A stretch of 64,000 bases of DNA from Amycolatopsis regifaucium (GTDB lineage: Bacteria > Actinomycetota > Actinomycetes > Mycobacteriales > Pseudonocardiaceae): contig NZ_LQCI01000003.1 of the NCBI RefSeq assembly GCF_001613935.1, forward strand, positions 290,498 through 354,497. Reading direction: 5' to 3'. Below the pieces are notes generated by a model. That model saw only the letters and a program-made list of their open reading frames with translations. It had not been told where the DNA came from and did no database searches. Positions 17,106-25,611 of the stretch are shown one piece after another; positions within the stretch are counted from its first letter, which is position 1, and every line of letters begins with the position of its first letter. A program made the position numbers and the translations under genes.

Positions 17106-18989
17106 TTGCCGGTCAGCAAGACTGCGGATGACCTGCGGAAAGAACTTCAGCACGAACGCATTCTCCTGGAATTGGCCCGACATACAGGAGTCACCTACAA
17201 GGCGTCGGAACAGCGTGGTGAAGTCGGTTCATGGCGCCGGAGTCTTCCGGTGCTCGCCGATCTGTTGTGCGGCGCCGGCCTGGGGCATGTCCAGGTCTTG
17301 CTCGAATACCGGCTTCCGTACAGTCCGAAACGTGTGGACGCCATCCTCTGCGGAGTCCACCCGGAAACCAAGAGGCCTTCCTACGTACTCGTCGAACTGA
17401 AGCAATGGAGTGACGCGAAGACGGTGGGCGCCGGCCTGGTAAGGGTTCGCGGCGGAAGGCGTCAGCCTTACCTGCATCCTGCTGAACAGATCAGGCGGTA
17501 CTGCCGCCAGTTGCTCGACTTCATCCCCGCCTTCGCCCGAGTTCCCGGTCAGGTCAAGGGGATCGCGTTTCTGCACAACGCCGTACGGGGCAAAGACTGG
17601 ACGCTGGACGATTTCGAGTTCGACGATTTCGGCCAGCTCTACACGTCAGACCTGCAAGGAGATCTACTGGCCGATCTGTGGTCGGTACTCGACACGGATC
17701 CTCGCACTGCCGACGCCGCGATGGCGGCGGCTCACGAGTTGATCTCCGCGCCGCCGGCACCGGCTCGGAACCTGCTCAAGACAGCCGCGGACGCCTTCTT
17801 CGCGAGGGACGACTTCGTTCTGCTCGATGAGCAGCAGGTCGCTTACAAGACGGTGCTCGACGCGGTCGCGGACGCGGAGTCCGGCGACGGGAACAAACGG
17901 AAGAAGGTCGTCGTCGTCAGTGGGGGCCCGGGATCCGGCAAGAGCGCTATCGCGGTGACGCTCCTGGCCGCCCTCGCGAGGCAGAAGCGAAAGGCACTGC
18001 ACGCGACCGGTTCGAAAGCCTTCACCGAAACCTTGCGGGAGAAGGTGACCGGCGACGACGAGCGATACGGCGAGATCTTCAAATACTTCAACGAGTTCGG
18101 TTCCGCTCCGGCGAACGCACTGGACGTGCTGATCTGCGATGAGGCCCACCGTGTCCGAGGTATGCCGGCCCGGCTGCACGGGCGGGTACGGAGTCAGATC
18201 GACGAATTGATCGAGGTGGCCAAGGTGCCGCTCTTCCTGCTGGACGAACACCAAGTGGTGCGTCCAGGGGAGATCGGGACCAAGGGTGACATTCTCGCCA
18301 TCGCCGACATCAAGGGATGCGATGTGATCGAGATCAGCCTCGACGGCCAGTACCGGTGTGGTGGGTCGGCGAGCTTCGACGAATGGGTGGTCCGCCTGCT
18401 GGGCCTCGGGTCGGGGCCGCCGGTGGCCTGGTCGGAGCTGGTCGAGGGAAGCGAAGACGAATACGTGGTCGACTCGGTCGGATCGCCATATGAACTGGAG
18501 AACTGGCTTCTCCGGCAGGCGAAGACCTTCTCAGGCACGGCGAGGATGGCAGCCGGCTTCTGCTGGGATTGGCGCGATCCGATCGAGGTCGACGGAGAGC
18601 TGCGGCTGGTCGACGACGTTCAGATCGATGGATGGCGCCGTCCGTGGAACACCAAGCGAGGATTCGAGGTTCCCGGAGTTCCGTCGGCTTCTTTGTGGGC
18701 CTCGGAGCCCGAGGGATTCGGGCAGGTGGGGTGCATCTACACCGCTCAGGGCTTCGAATACGACTGGGCCGGTGTCATTTTCGGGGACGATCTGGTCATC
18801 CGCGGCGGGAAATGGGCCGCCCGTCGAGAGTTTTCTTTCGATCGTTCCGTGAAGGACGCCGAAGCGCCGAAATTCGACCGATTGGTACGGAACACCTACA
18901 AGGTGCTCATGACGCGTGGCATGCAAGGGGTCTGCGTCTACTCGAAGGACGATGAGACGAACGATTTCCTGCGGAAGTTCGCGAGATAG
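17106..18989 (+). CDS. PD-(D/E)XK-like nuclease plus DUF2075 SF1 helicase, Nhi-like (copy B)
   Basis: This 627-residue paralogue of the divergent neighbour has the same layout: RVDAILCG and VELKQW in the nuclease part, then Walker A SGGPGSGKS, Walker B LICDEAHRV, FLLDEHQVV, YTAQGFEYDW and YKVLMTRGMQG. The two proteins share motifs throughout but differ widely between them, so the duplication is old. TTG 17106 is preferred because GGGGAGG sits 6-10 bp upstream and the length then matches copy A; ATG 17040/17043 in frame lack a binding site. Likely an anti-phage nuclease-helicase (inference). Confidence 0.8.
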   Translation: MPVSKTADDLRKELQHERILLELARHTGVTYKASEQRGEVGSWRRSLPVLADLLCGAGLGHVQVLLEYRLPYSPKRVDAILCGVHPETKRPSYVLVELKQWSDAKTVGAGLVRVRGGRRQPYLHPAEQIRRYCRQLLDFIPAFARVPGQVKGIAFLHNAVRGKDWTLDDFEFDDFGQLYTSDLQGDLLADLWSVLDTDPRTADAAMAAAHELISAPPAPARNLLKTAADAFFARDDFVLLDEQQVAYKTVLDAVADAESGDGNKRKKVVVVSGGPGSGKSAIAVTLLAALARQKRKALHATGSKAFTETLREKVTGDDERYGEIFKYFNEFGSAPANALDVLICDEAHRVRGMPARLHGRVRSQIDELIEVAKVPLFLLDEHQVVRPGEIGTKGDILAIADIKGCDVIEISLDGQYRCGGSASFDEWVVRLLGLGSGPPVAWSELVEGSEDEYVVDSVGSPYELENWLLRQAKTFSGTARMAAGFCWDWRDPIEVDGELRLVDDVQIDGWRRPWNTKRGFEVPGVPSASLWASEPEGFGQVGCIYTAQGFEYDWAGVIFGDDLVIRGGKWAARREFSFDRSVKDAEAPKFDRLVRNTYKVLMTRGMQGVCVYSKDDETNDFLRKFAR

Positions 18990-19022
18990 CCGAGATGGCC
19001 GAGGCTGGGGCGGCCGACCGTG

Positions 19023-19305
19023 TCAGGCTGCCCGGAAGGGGGAGAATTCCAGGCTCTGTGGCTCGGTGAGGCTATCAGCGTCGCGGGCGACCAACTGGCG
19101 AAGGTCACCGTCGTGATGTCGGTGTACTCCCGCCGCATCAGGCCCGGCCTTGCAGCACGGGCCCGACGTGGTCGATGAACTCGGCGAAACTGGTGGAAGC
19201 ACCACATAGTGCAGATTGATGCCGTCCACCCCCACTCGCTGCCAGGCAGCGACGTCATCGGCGAGCTGTTCCGGGGTACCGGCGAACCTCGCACCGAATC
19301 AGATG
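19023..19305 (-). pseudogene. Decayed C-terminal fragment of a flavin-dependent (luciferase-like) monooxygenase
   Basis: Minus-strand translation gives GTPEQLADDVAAWQ then GVDGINLHYVVLP, a typical C-terminal region of NtaA/SnaA/DszA-type monooxygenases. The continuation FAEFIDHVGPVLQGR appears only in another frame, and LMRREY in a third. At least two frameshifts are therefore present and the N-terminal three quarters of the gene are missing. It lies between the nuclease-helicase gene and tRNA-Arg, as expected for a recombination scar. Confidence 0.6.
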
Positions 19306-19476
19306 CGAGGCAGGGGCAGGCGAGGAGTGGGTCACGCCTCGCGGTCGCCCGGGTGAGAGGTTTCACGGTCGCCGAAGAAGTAGCCCCTCATGCTGTTCGC
19401 CTCCACGGTCTAAGCCGGATATGAGAGGACTTGGGGATACGAACAGCAGGGAATATGTCGTATGAAGTCGATGAAG

Positions 19477-19549
19477 TGCCCCCGGCAGGATTCGAACCTG
19501 CGACACCCGCTTTAGGAGAGCGGTGCTCTATCCCCTGAGCTACGAGGGC
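19477..19549 (-). tRNA. tRNA-Arg (anticodon CCT)
   Basis: The 73-nt minus-strand sequence folds as a cloverleaf. It has acceptor arm GCCCTCG with CGGGGGC, D-arm GCTC/GAGC, anticodon stem CCGCT/AGCGG with loop CTCCTAA (anticodon CCT), T-arm GCAGG TTCGAAT CCTGC, and discriminator A. The CCA end is not encoded. No duplicated 3' end was noticed elsewhere in the window, so no island is seen to use it as an attachment site. Confidence 0.95.
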
Positions 19550-19904
19550 ATGTACTGCCACGCGCAGCTTACCGGGTGACTGCCCCCGGTCGAGCACGAG
19601 GGCTCAGTCACACCGGCAGGACAGAGCACCCGAACGGCGGTAGCGCTCAGGCGAGCGCCGAGCCCGGGCCCGTGAGCAGGCCGAACCCGGACACTGGCTG
19701 TCTAGTGACACTCGACCTGCGGATCCGCCAAGGAGCAGCGACACTCTCCAGCAGCGAATCAGGGACTGAATCGAGCCCTAGATCGACACAGATGACCCGC
19801 AGGGGTCACTCGTACGTGTCTGGTTTCGAAACCCTGAACAACAGTAGGTAATCTTCGTTAACGGGACGCGGTACCCACGCTCCCCCGGCTGCCGGAGGGC
19901 TTAG
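19550..19904. other. Intergenic region without a recognised gene
   Basis: These 355 bp contain no reading frame that looks coded. The only structure noted is the small palindrome TGACCC-GCAG-GGGTCA (19794-19809), about 95 bp before the NarL-type regulator, a possible operator. There is no sign of a sensor kinase gene for that regulator. Confidence 0.4.
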
Positions 19905-20558
19905 TTGATCAAGCTCATGTTCGCCGACGACGAGGAACTTGTCCGTTCGGGCCTGCGTGCCATGATGTCGGGCGCTGCCGACATCGAGATCGTGGGCGAG
20001 GCGAGCGACGGGAGATCAGCGGTCGAGGTCGCCCGGCGGTACCACCCTGACGTCGCACTGCTCGACATCAAGATGCGGTCGCCTGACGACGGTATCCGGG
20101 CGCTGAGGGCCATCCTCGCGTTGCCGGATCCGCCGACCGTGGCCATGTTGACCACGTTCGACATCGACGATTACGTCAGTCTCGCGCTCAGGCTCGGGGC
20201 CAACGGCTTCCTGCTGAAAGACATCGACCCGGCGGCTCTCCTCCGGGCAGTGAGGGACCTCGCTAGGGGCGGCGCGGTGCTGGATCCGGGGGTCGCGGCG
20301 CGCATGGTCCAGTCGCATCGGGACGAGCAGCGGGCCGCGCAGCCGGCGCGCAAGCTGCTCGCGTCGTTGTCCGATCGGGAGCGTGAGGTGGTCGGGCTGA
20401 TCGGGCAGGGGCTGTCCAACGCGGAGATCGGTGGGCGGCTTCATCTGTCCGAGGCCACGGTCAAGGGTTACGTCTCGGCTGTCCTGTCCAAGATCGGCGC
20501 GGCGAACCGGGTGCAGGCCGCGCTGCTGGCCTATCGCGGTGGCCTGCTCGACCAGTAA
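19905..20558 (+). CDS. Orphan NarL/LuxR-type response regulator
   Basis: This 217-residue response regulator has a receiver domain with acidic pair DDEE at the N-terminus, phospho-acceptor Asp in ALLDIKM (about residue 51) and Lys in LLKDID. The C-terminal LuxR helix-turn-helix is SDREREVVGLIGQGLSNAEIG, followed by SEATVKGYVS. TTG 19905 is chosen because GGAGGG lies 5 bp upstream and the protein then starts directly in the first receiver strand. No histidine kinase is adjacent on either side, so its partner is elsewhere. It overlaps the next gene by one base (TAATG). Confidence 0.87.
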   Translation: MIKLMFADDEELVRSGLRAMMSGAADIEIVGEASDGRSAVEVARRYHPDVALLDIKMRSPDDGIRALRAILALPDPPTVAMLTTFDIDDYVSLALRLGANGFLLKDIDPAALLRAVRDLARGGAVLDPGVAARMVQSHRDEQRAAQPARKLLASLSDREREVVGLIGQGLSNAEIGGRLHLSEATVKGYVSAVLSKIGAANRVQAALLAYRGGLLDQ

Positions 20559-21172
20559 TGATCCTCACCGCGCTCGAGTTCCTCGGCTTGATCGCGTTCG
20601 CGGCTTCGGGTGCGCTCGCGGCGGTGCGGTCCAGGTTGGACGTGTTCGGAGTGGTCGTCGTGGGGCTCACGACGGCCCTCGGCGGCGGGATCATCCGTGA
20701 CGTCCTGCTCGGGATCACGCCGCCGACCACCCTGCGGACGTGGCCGTACCTCGCGGTCTGTGGCGGGACGGCGCTGGTCGTGTTCGTCTTCCATCCGCAG
20801 ATCGCGAAGCTGCGGCGTGGCGTGCTCCTCGCCGACGCGCTCGGGCTCGGGGTGTTCGCGACGGCGGGCACCACGATCGCGTTGAACGCGGGCGCCACTC
20901 CCTACGCGGCGTGCCTGATCGGGATGACGACGGGTATCGGCGGTGGCGCGGTGCGTGATCTTCTGCTGCGGGAAATCCCGCTCGTGCTGCGGAAGGAGAT
21001 CTACGCGGTCGCGGCTCTGGCGGGGGCCGTGCTGGTCGTGATCGGTCACGCTCTGCGACTGCCCCCGGGACCGGTGACGGCCGTAGCAGCCGCGGCCGTC
21101 GTGGGGGTTCGCATGCTCGCTTTGTGGCGCAGATGGAACGCTCCCGTTGCAAAAGGGCCCGAGACCGGCTGA
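20558..21172 (+). CDS. TRIC-type cation channel family protein (UPF0126)
   Basis: This 204-residue membrane protein has two internally repeated halves, each with a glycine-rich helix pair: GLTTALGGGIIRDVLLG and GMTTGIGGGAVRDLLLRE. This duplicated GGGxxRD pattern is diagnostic of the prokaryotic trimeric intracellular cation channel family, which conducts monovalent cations. About six to seven helices are predicted. ATG 20558 overlaps the regulator's stop, so translation is coupled; whether the regulator controls ion flux is unknown. Confidence 0.88.
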   Translation: MILTALEFLGLIAFAASGALAAVRSRLDVFGVVVVGLTTALGGGIIRDVLLGITPPTTLRTWPYLAVCGGTALVVFVFHPQIAKLRRGVLLADALGLGVFATAGTTIALNAGATPYAACLIGMTTGIGGGAVRDLLLREIPLVLRKEIYAVAALAGAVLVVIGHALRLPPGPVTAVAAAAVVGVRMLALWRRWNAPVAKGPETG

Positions 21173-21219
21173 AACGTCTTGCGGACTGCCGGATTTCCTT
21201 TGTTTGTTCTGTGTGTGTT

Positions 21220-21237
21220 CTTAGGCGAGTCTCAGCA
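21220..21237. promoter_or_regulatory. Putative MprA-type operator upstream of mprA
   Basis: CTTAGGC at 21220 and CTCAGCA at 21231 are an 11-bp-phased imperfect direct repeat. It resembles the exact repeat CTCAGGA...CTCAGGA upstream of htrA in this window. MprA of mycobacteria binds paired 8-bp direct repeats, so autoregulation is plausible. A -10-like TAAGAC (21245-21250) follows, placing transcription start close to ATG 21258. Confidence 0.5.
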
Positions 21238-21257
21238 CGCTGCGTAAGACTGTGGCC

Positions 21258-21950
21258 ATGCGCATCCTCGTAGTGGACGACGACAGGGCCGTCCGTGAAT
21301 CACTCAGGCGATCCCTTGAGTTCAACGGCTACCAGGTCGAACTGGCCGGGGACGGTGCGCAGGCCCTGGAAGCGATCATCGCCAACAGACCCGACGCGAT
21401 GGTCCTCGACGTGATGATGCCGCGGCTCGACGGCCTGGAAGTCGCCCGGCGGTTGCGCAGCACCGGTGACGACCTGCCGATTCTCGTCCTCACCGCGCGG
21501 GACACCGTCTCCGACCGGGTGTCCGGTCTCGACGCCGGCGCCGACGACTATCTCCCGAAGCCCTTCGCGCTCGAAGAGCTCCTCGCTCGCCTTCGCGCGC
21601 TTCTGCGCCGTGCCATCCCGGATCCGCAGGCGGGGCAGAACGCCGAGCTTCTGTCGTTCGCGGACCTCACTTTGGACCCGGGGACGCGTGAGGTGCGCCG
21701 GGCGGGCCGGGAGATCAGTCTCACGAGGACCGAATTCGCGCTGCTGGAGCTGTTCCTCTCCTACCCGAAACACGTCCTGACTCGCAGCAGGATCCTGGAG
21801 GAAGTATGGGGATACGACTTCCCGACGTCGGGCAACGCGCTGGAGGTCTACGTCGGCTACTTGCGCCGAAAGACCGAGGCTGGGAACGAACCGAGGCTGA
21901 TTCACACGGTCAGGGGAGTGGGGTACGTGCTGAGGGAAACCCCGCCGTGA
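21258..21950 (+). CDS. mprA: Response regulator MprA (OmpR/PhoB family)
   Basis: This 230-residue OmpR-type regulator has a receiver domain starting [20 protein letters not shown], phospho-acceptor Asp in [12 protein letters not shown], and the [24 protein letters not shown] segment nearly identical to mycobacterial MprA. The C-terminal winged helix ends in RGVGYVLRE. MprAB responds to envelope stress in mycobacteria. A GTG two codons upstream (21252) is possible. ATG 21258 lies about 7 nt after a TAAGAC -10, so the transcript may be leaderless. It overlaps mprB by 3 bp. Confidence 0.92.
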   Translation: MRILVVDDDRAVRESLRRSLEFNGYQVELAGDGAQALEAIIANRPDAMVLDVMMPRLDGLEVARRLRSTGDDLPILVLTARDTVSDRVSGLDAGADDYLPKPFALEELLARLRALLRRAIPDPQAGQNAELLSFADLTLDPGTREVRRAGREISLTRTEFALLELFLSYPKHVLTRSRILEEVWGYDFPTSGNALEVYVGYLRRKTEAGNEPRLIHTVRGVGYVLRETPP

Positions 21951-23371
21951 CCGATCCGGCCCAGGTCGCCGAGGGGTCCGAAAAGGATCCGCGCGGCGAC
22001 CGGTGGGGCACGCGGCGCTTCTCGCTCCGCGGCCGGGTGACGCTGCTCGCGGCCGCCTCGGTGGCGGGCGCGGTGGCGTTGGTGTCGCTCGGCGCGTATC
22101 TCGTCGTGAAGGAGAACCTCTACCAGCAGGTCGACGACAACCTGCTCGCCCGCGCGCAGGCCGCGGTCGACTCACCGCAGGTACAGACCGAGCTGCAGCA
22201 GGTGCCCGGCGCCTTCCTGGCCAGCGCGGACCTGCAGATCGGCCAGCTGACGGTCGGGGAGAAGATCCGGCTGACCTATCCGCAGTCCGGAAGCCGCCCG
22301 CCCTACGGCGCGGACGAGATCGCGGTCGCTTCGGGGACTTCGCCGTTTTCGCTGCGCACTGACCCGAGGACCGACAGCCGGGTCGTCGCCCTCCCGCAGG
22401 GGCCCGGGCAGGCGATGGTGCTCGCCCAATCTTTGGGCCCGACCAAACGCACCCTGAACGAGCTTTCGGTGGTCCTGTTCCTGATCGGTGGCGCCGGCAT
22501 CCTGGTCGCCGCGGTGGCGGGGACGGCCGTCGCGAGAGCCGGTTTGCGGCCGGTCGACAGGCTGACGTCGGCGGCGGAACGCGTCGCGAGCACGGGTGAC
22601 CTGCGGCCGATCCCGGTCAGCGGCGACGACGAACTCGCCCGCCTCACCCAGAGTTTCAACACGATGCTGGGCACGGTCGCCGAGTCGCAGGAACGGCAGC
22701 GGCAGCTCGTCGCGGACGCCGGTCACGAACTCCGGACCCCGCTGACGTCGCTTCGCACGAACCTGGAACTCCTGCTGTCCGCCAGCAGGCCCGGTGCGCG
22801 GACACTGTCCGACGAGGACCGCAGCGACATCGAGGCCGACATCCGCGGCCAGCTCGACGAGCTGACCCAGCTGATCGGCGACCTCGTCGAGCTCGCCCGC
22901 CAGGACGAGCCGCGGATCGAGCACGAGCGGGTCGAGATGGTCGACGTCGTGGAGCGCGCGCTCGACCGGGCGCGCCGCCGCGCGGGCGAGATCGAATTCG
23001 ACGTTTCGCTGCAGCCGTGGGTGCTGACCGGCGACACCAGCGCGCTGGAACGCGCGGTGCTGAACCTGCTGGACAACGCGGTCAAGTTCTCGCCGGAGGG
23101 CTCGACGGTCGGGGTCCGGCTGTACCCGGTCGGCGACGGCACCGCGGTGCTCGAGGTCGAGGACGCCGGGCCGGGGATCGCCGACGAGGACCTGCCGAAG
23201 GTGTTCGACCGCTTCTACCGTTCGTCCGAGGCCCGGACGTTGCCCGGTTCGGGGCTCGGCCTCGCCATCGTTCAGCACGCCGCGCAGCGGCACGGCGGCG
23301 ACGTCTACGCGGGACGCGCTCCCGCGGGCGGTGCGCTCATGACCCTGCGACTTCCGGGAGCCCCTGCCTGA
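21947..23371 (+). CDS. mprB: Sensor histidine kinase MprB
   Basis: This 474-residue membrane kinase has an N-terminal cytoplasmic tail and TM1 (about 30-52). An extracytoplasmic sensor of about 120 residues follows, then TM2 (about 165-188), HAMP, the dimerisation H-box [20 protein letters not shown] and the ATPase boxes LDNAVKFS and [20 protein letters not shown]. It is the partner of the upstream regulator. GTG 21947 overlaps the mprA stop; the longer open frame upstream is a shadow of mprA. Downstream, a TGATG overlap couples it to a carboxymuconolactone-decarboxylase-like gene. Confidence 0.92.
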   Translation: MTDPAQVAEGSEKDPRGDRWGTRRFSLRGRVTLLAAASVAGAVALVSLGAYLVVKENLYQQVDDNLLARAQAAVDSPQVQTELQQVPGAFLASADLQIGQLTVGEKIRLTYPQSGSRPPYGADEIAVASGTSPFSLRTDPRTDSRVVALPQGPGQAMVLAQSLGPTKRTLNELSVVLFLIGGAGILVAAVAGTAVARAGLRPVDRLTSAAERVASTGDLRPIPVSGDDELARLTQSFNTMLGTVAESQERQRQLVADAGHELRTPLTSLRTNLELLLSASRPGARTLSDEDRSDIEADIRGQLDELTQLIGDLVELARQDEPRIEHERVEMVDVVERALDRARRRAGEIEFDVSLQPWVLTGDTSALERAVLNLLDNAVKFSPEGSTVGVRLYPVGDGTAVLEVEDAGPGIADEDLPKVFDRFYRSSEARTLPGSGLGLAIVQHAAQRHGGDVYAGRAPAGGALMTLRLPGAPA

Positions 23372-23871
23372 TGGGTGATCACGACAAGGGACTGGAACTG
23401 CTGCGCCTGCTCGGCGGCGGCGAGGACCCGGCCGTGCTGGAGCTGTTCGAAAGCGTCGGTGCGACGGACTTCGGCGCGGAGGCCGTCGCTTTCGTCTACG
23501 GCGGCGTCTACCGGCGTCCGGGACTTTCGCTGGCGCAGCGGCAGCTGGTGACGGTCGCGGCGCTGGAAGCCCTGGGGTACGCGGAGGCGCAACTCCGGTT
23601 CCATCGGACCGCCGTGGCGAAGGTGGGCGGCGACCTGGACTCCGGCGACGAAACGACCCGGCGCCTCCAGCGGATCGCGGTGTACACGGCGAAGGGCGGG
23701 GTGGCGCCGGAGCTTGCCGACGTCCTCCGGGAAGCACGGGACGCGGGTGAGTTCGGAGAGGCTGTCGAAGCGATCCTGCATCTCGCCGTCTACGTGGGTT
23801 TCCCCGCCGCGCTCAACGCGTTGGGCATCGCCCGTACCCTGACGAGTGATGAGCACCGAGAACGCGCCTGA
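23371..23871 (+). CDS. Carboxymuconolactone decarboxylase family protein
   Basis: A 166-residue all-helical protein of the CMD/AhpD superfamily, recognised from the LSLAQRQLVTVAALEALGYAEAQLRFH segment and a C-terminal helix with HLAVYVGFPAALNAL, like 4-carboxymuconolactone decarboxylase. No Cys-x2-Cys pair is present, so a peroxidase role like AhpD is unlikely. Its start overlaps the mprB stop (TGATG) and its end overlaps lspA, suggesting it belongs to the mprAB transcript; the substrate is unknown. Confidence 0.75.
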   Translation: MGDHDKGLELLRLLGGGEDPAVLELFESVGATDFGAEAVAFVYGGVYRRPGLSLAQRQLVTVAALEALGYAEAQLRFHRTAVAKVGGDLDSGDETTRRLQRIAVYTAKGGVAPELADVLREARDAGEFGEAVEAILHLAVYVGFPAALNALGIARTLTSDEHRERA

Positions 23872-24367
23872 GCCGCCGCCCCGCCGTCTGCTTTGGACAC
23901 TGCTGGTGGCCGCGGTGCTGCTGACGGCCGATCAGCTGACCAAGTGGTGGGCCGTCGACGCCCTGACCGACCGGGCGCCGATCCCGGTGATCGGCGACTT
24001 CATCCGCTTCCGGCTGCTTTACAACCCGGGTGCGGCCTTCTCGCTGGGCGCCGGTTCCACCTGGATCTTCGCGATCCTGGCCGCCGTCGCGGTGCTCGCG
24101 CTCCTGTGGATTTCGCGCAAGGTCCGCTCGGCGGGTTGGGCGATTTCGCTCGGGCTGCTGCTCGGTGGCGCGACGACGCATCTGGGAGACAGGCTGTTCC
24201 GTGAGCCGGGCTTCGCCCGTGGTCACGTCGTCGACTTCATCGACTACAACGGCTGGTTCGTCGGGAACGTCGCGGACATCGCGCTGTTCTTCGGCGCGGT
24301 TTCGCTGTTCGTGCTCAGCTTCCGCAATGTGCCGATCGACGGTGTCAAGCAGACGGCGTCGGAGTAG
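23849..24367 (+). CDS. lspA: Signal peptidase II (prolipoprotein signal peptidase)
   Basis: This 172-residue inner-membrane aspartyl protease removes signal peptides from prolipoproteins. It has four transmembrane helices and the two conserved catalytic boxes: NPGAAFS with GGATTHLGDRL..HVVDFIDY, and FVGNVADIAL. ATG 23849 (GTG 23846 also possible) lies inside the end of the upstream gene. Its presence in the apparent mprAB transcription unit fits an envelope-maintenance role. It converges with a VOC gene, overlapping by 23 bp. Confidence 0.92.
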   Translation: MSTENAPEPPPRRLLWTLLVAAVLLTADQLTKWWAVDALTDRAPIPVIGDFIRFRLLYNPGAAFSLGAGSTWIFAILAAVAVLALLWISRKVRSAGWAISLGLLLGGATTHLGDRLFREPGFARGHVVDFIDYNGWFVGNVADIALFFGAVSLFVLSFRNVPIDGVKQTASE

Positions 24368-24728
24368 CCAGGCAGAACTCGTTTCCTTCGGGGTCGGCGA
24401 GTACGACAAGCCCGTCTTCGGGCTGTGTGAGCACCTTCGCGCCCAGTGCGACGAGCCGTTCGACATCGTCGCCGGTCAAGTCCAGGTGCACGCGGTTCTT
24501 GGCGACCTTCCCTTCGGGGACCAGGTTGAAGAACAGCCGCGGTCCCGTCGGTGCTTCGACGAGCACCGAAGGATCATCTTCTAGGCTAGAGAATCCCAGT
24601 GAGCGAAGCCGATCGAGCTCTTCTTCGTCGTAGGTTGCGACTTCGTAGCCGTCGAGTACCGCCGCCCAGAAGCGGGCCAGCGAAGCCGGATGGTGGCAGT
24701 CGAAGACGACGTCGCGAAGCAGGGCCAT
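24345..24728 (-). CDS. VOC (glyoxalase/bleomycin-resistance) superfamily protein
   Basis: This 127-residue protein with two beta-alpha-beta-beta-beta modules has the opening DVVFDCHHPASLARFWAAVL and the closing ADPEGNEFCLA typical of the actinobacterial glyoxalase-like branch. Metal ligands such as His in RVHLDL and Glu in NEFCL are recognisable. Function and substrate are unknown. ATG 24728. Confidence 0.82.
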   Translation of the reverse strand: MALLRDVVFDCHHPASLARFWAAVLDGYEVATYDEEELDRLRSLGFSSLEDDPSVLVEAPTGPRLFFNLVPEGKVAKNRVHLDLTGDDVERLVALGAKVLTQPEDGLVVLADPEGNEFCLATPTPSA

Positions 24729-24810
24729 GGCCCCATGCTGGCAGGCGGTCCTGCTCGTCGCGCCATGTTTATTCGTGTAGGATTTTGTGCAGTTGATTCA
24801 GGGAGGATGC

Positions 24811-25611
24811 GTGCTCGCGCGGCAACGACAGGCGGTGATCCTCGAAGAGGCGCGCCGGACCGGGGCGGTCCGGGTCAGCGACCTCGTCACGAAGCTCGGT
24901 GTCTCCGACATGACGGTGCGCCGCGACCTCGACGTGCTCGCCGGTCGCGGCCTGGTCGAGAAGGTCTACGGCGGGGCCACCTCCATTGTCGGCAAGAGCA
25001 CCGACGAGCCCGGTTTCGAGGCCAAATCCGTCCGTCAACGCGTGCAGAAGGAAGCCATCGCCGCCGTCGCGGCCGGGCTGGTCCGGCCGGGCACCGCGAT
25101 CGGCATCTCCGCCGGCACCACCACCTGGACGCTGGCCAGGGCGCTCGACGGAATCCCGGGACTGACCATCGTCACCAACTCCATCCAGGTCGCCGACGTA
25201 CTGCGCGGTGACAGTCAGCCGGAGCGCACGGTGGTCCTCACCGGCGGTGTCCGCACCCCGTCGGACGCGCTGGTCGGGCCGGTCGCCGTGCAGAGCCTGC
25301 GCTCGCTGCACCTGGACGTCGTCTTCCTCGGGGTGCACGGGATGGCCGACGGCCCGGGCTTCACCACGCCGAACCTCACCGAATCCGAGACCGACCGCGC
25401 CCTGGTCGAAGCGGGCCGCAGGCTGGTCGTGCTCGCCGACCACACCAAATGGGGGATCGTCGGGATCTCCACCATCGCCGGGCTCGAAGAGGCCGACGTC
25501 GTCGTCTCGGACGACGGTTTGTCCGACCAGGCAAGGGAAACGCTCACCGAACAGGCGGGTGAGCTGATGATCGCCGAAACGGCGGAGACGGCTGAGGCGG
25601 AAGAAGCGTGA
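24811..25611 (+). CDS. DeoR family transcriptional regulator
   Basis: This 266-residue regulator has an N-terminal DeoR helix-turn-helix (RVSDLVTKLGVSDMTVRRDLDVL) and a C-terminal sugar-phosphate sensing domain with GISAGTTTW and GVHGMADGPGFTT. GTG 24811 is preferred because GGGAGG lies 4 bp upstream; an in-frame GTG at 24787 would precede that site. It overlaps galT by 4 bp, so it probably regulates galactose or related sugar use in response to a phosphorylated sugar. Confidence 0.88.
   Translation: MLARQRQAVILEEARRTGAVRVSDLVTKLGVSDMTVRRDLDVLAGRGLVEKVYGGATSIVGKSTDEPGFEAKSVRQRVQKEAIAAVAAGLVRPGTAIGISAGTTTWTLARALDGIPGLTIVTNSIQVADVLRGDSQPERTVVLTGGVRTPSDALVGPVAVQSLRSLHLDVVFLGVHGMADGPGFTTPNLTESETDRALVEAGRRLVVLADHTKWGIVGISTIAGLEEADVVVSDDGLSDQARETLTEQAGELMIAETAETAEAEEA

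Noticed and set aside
19477..19549. tRNA-Arg(CCT) as the attachment site of an island
   Set aside because: No second copy of its 3' end was noticed in the window, and the integrase lies 31 kb away with a better repeat pair at its own borders.
19905..20558. A NarL-type regulator with a local kinase partner
   Set aside because: Neither flank encodes a histidine kinase; the downstream gene is a TRIC channel and the upstream 355 bp are non-coding.
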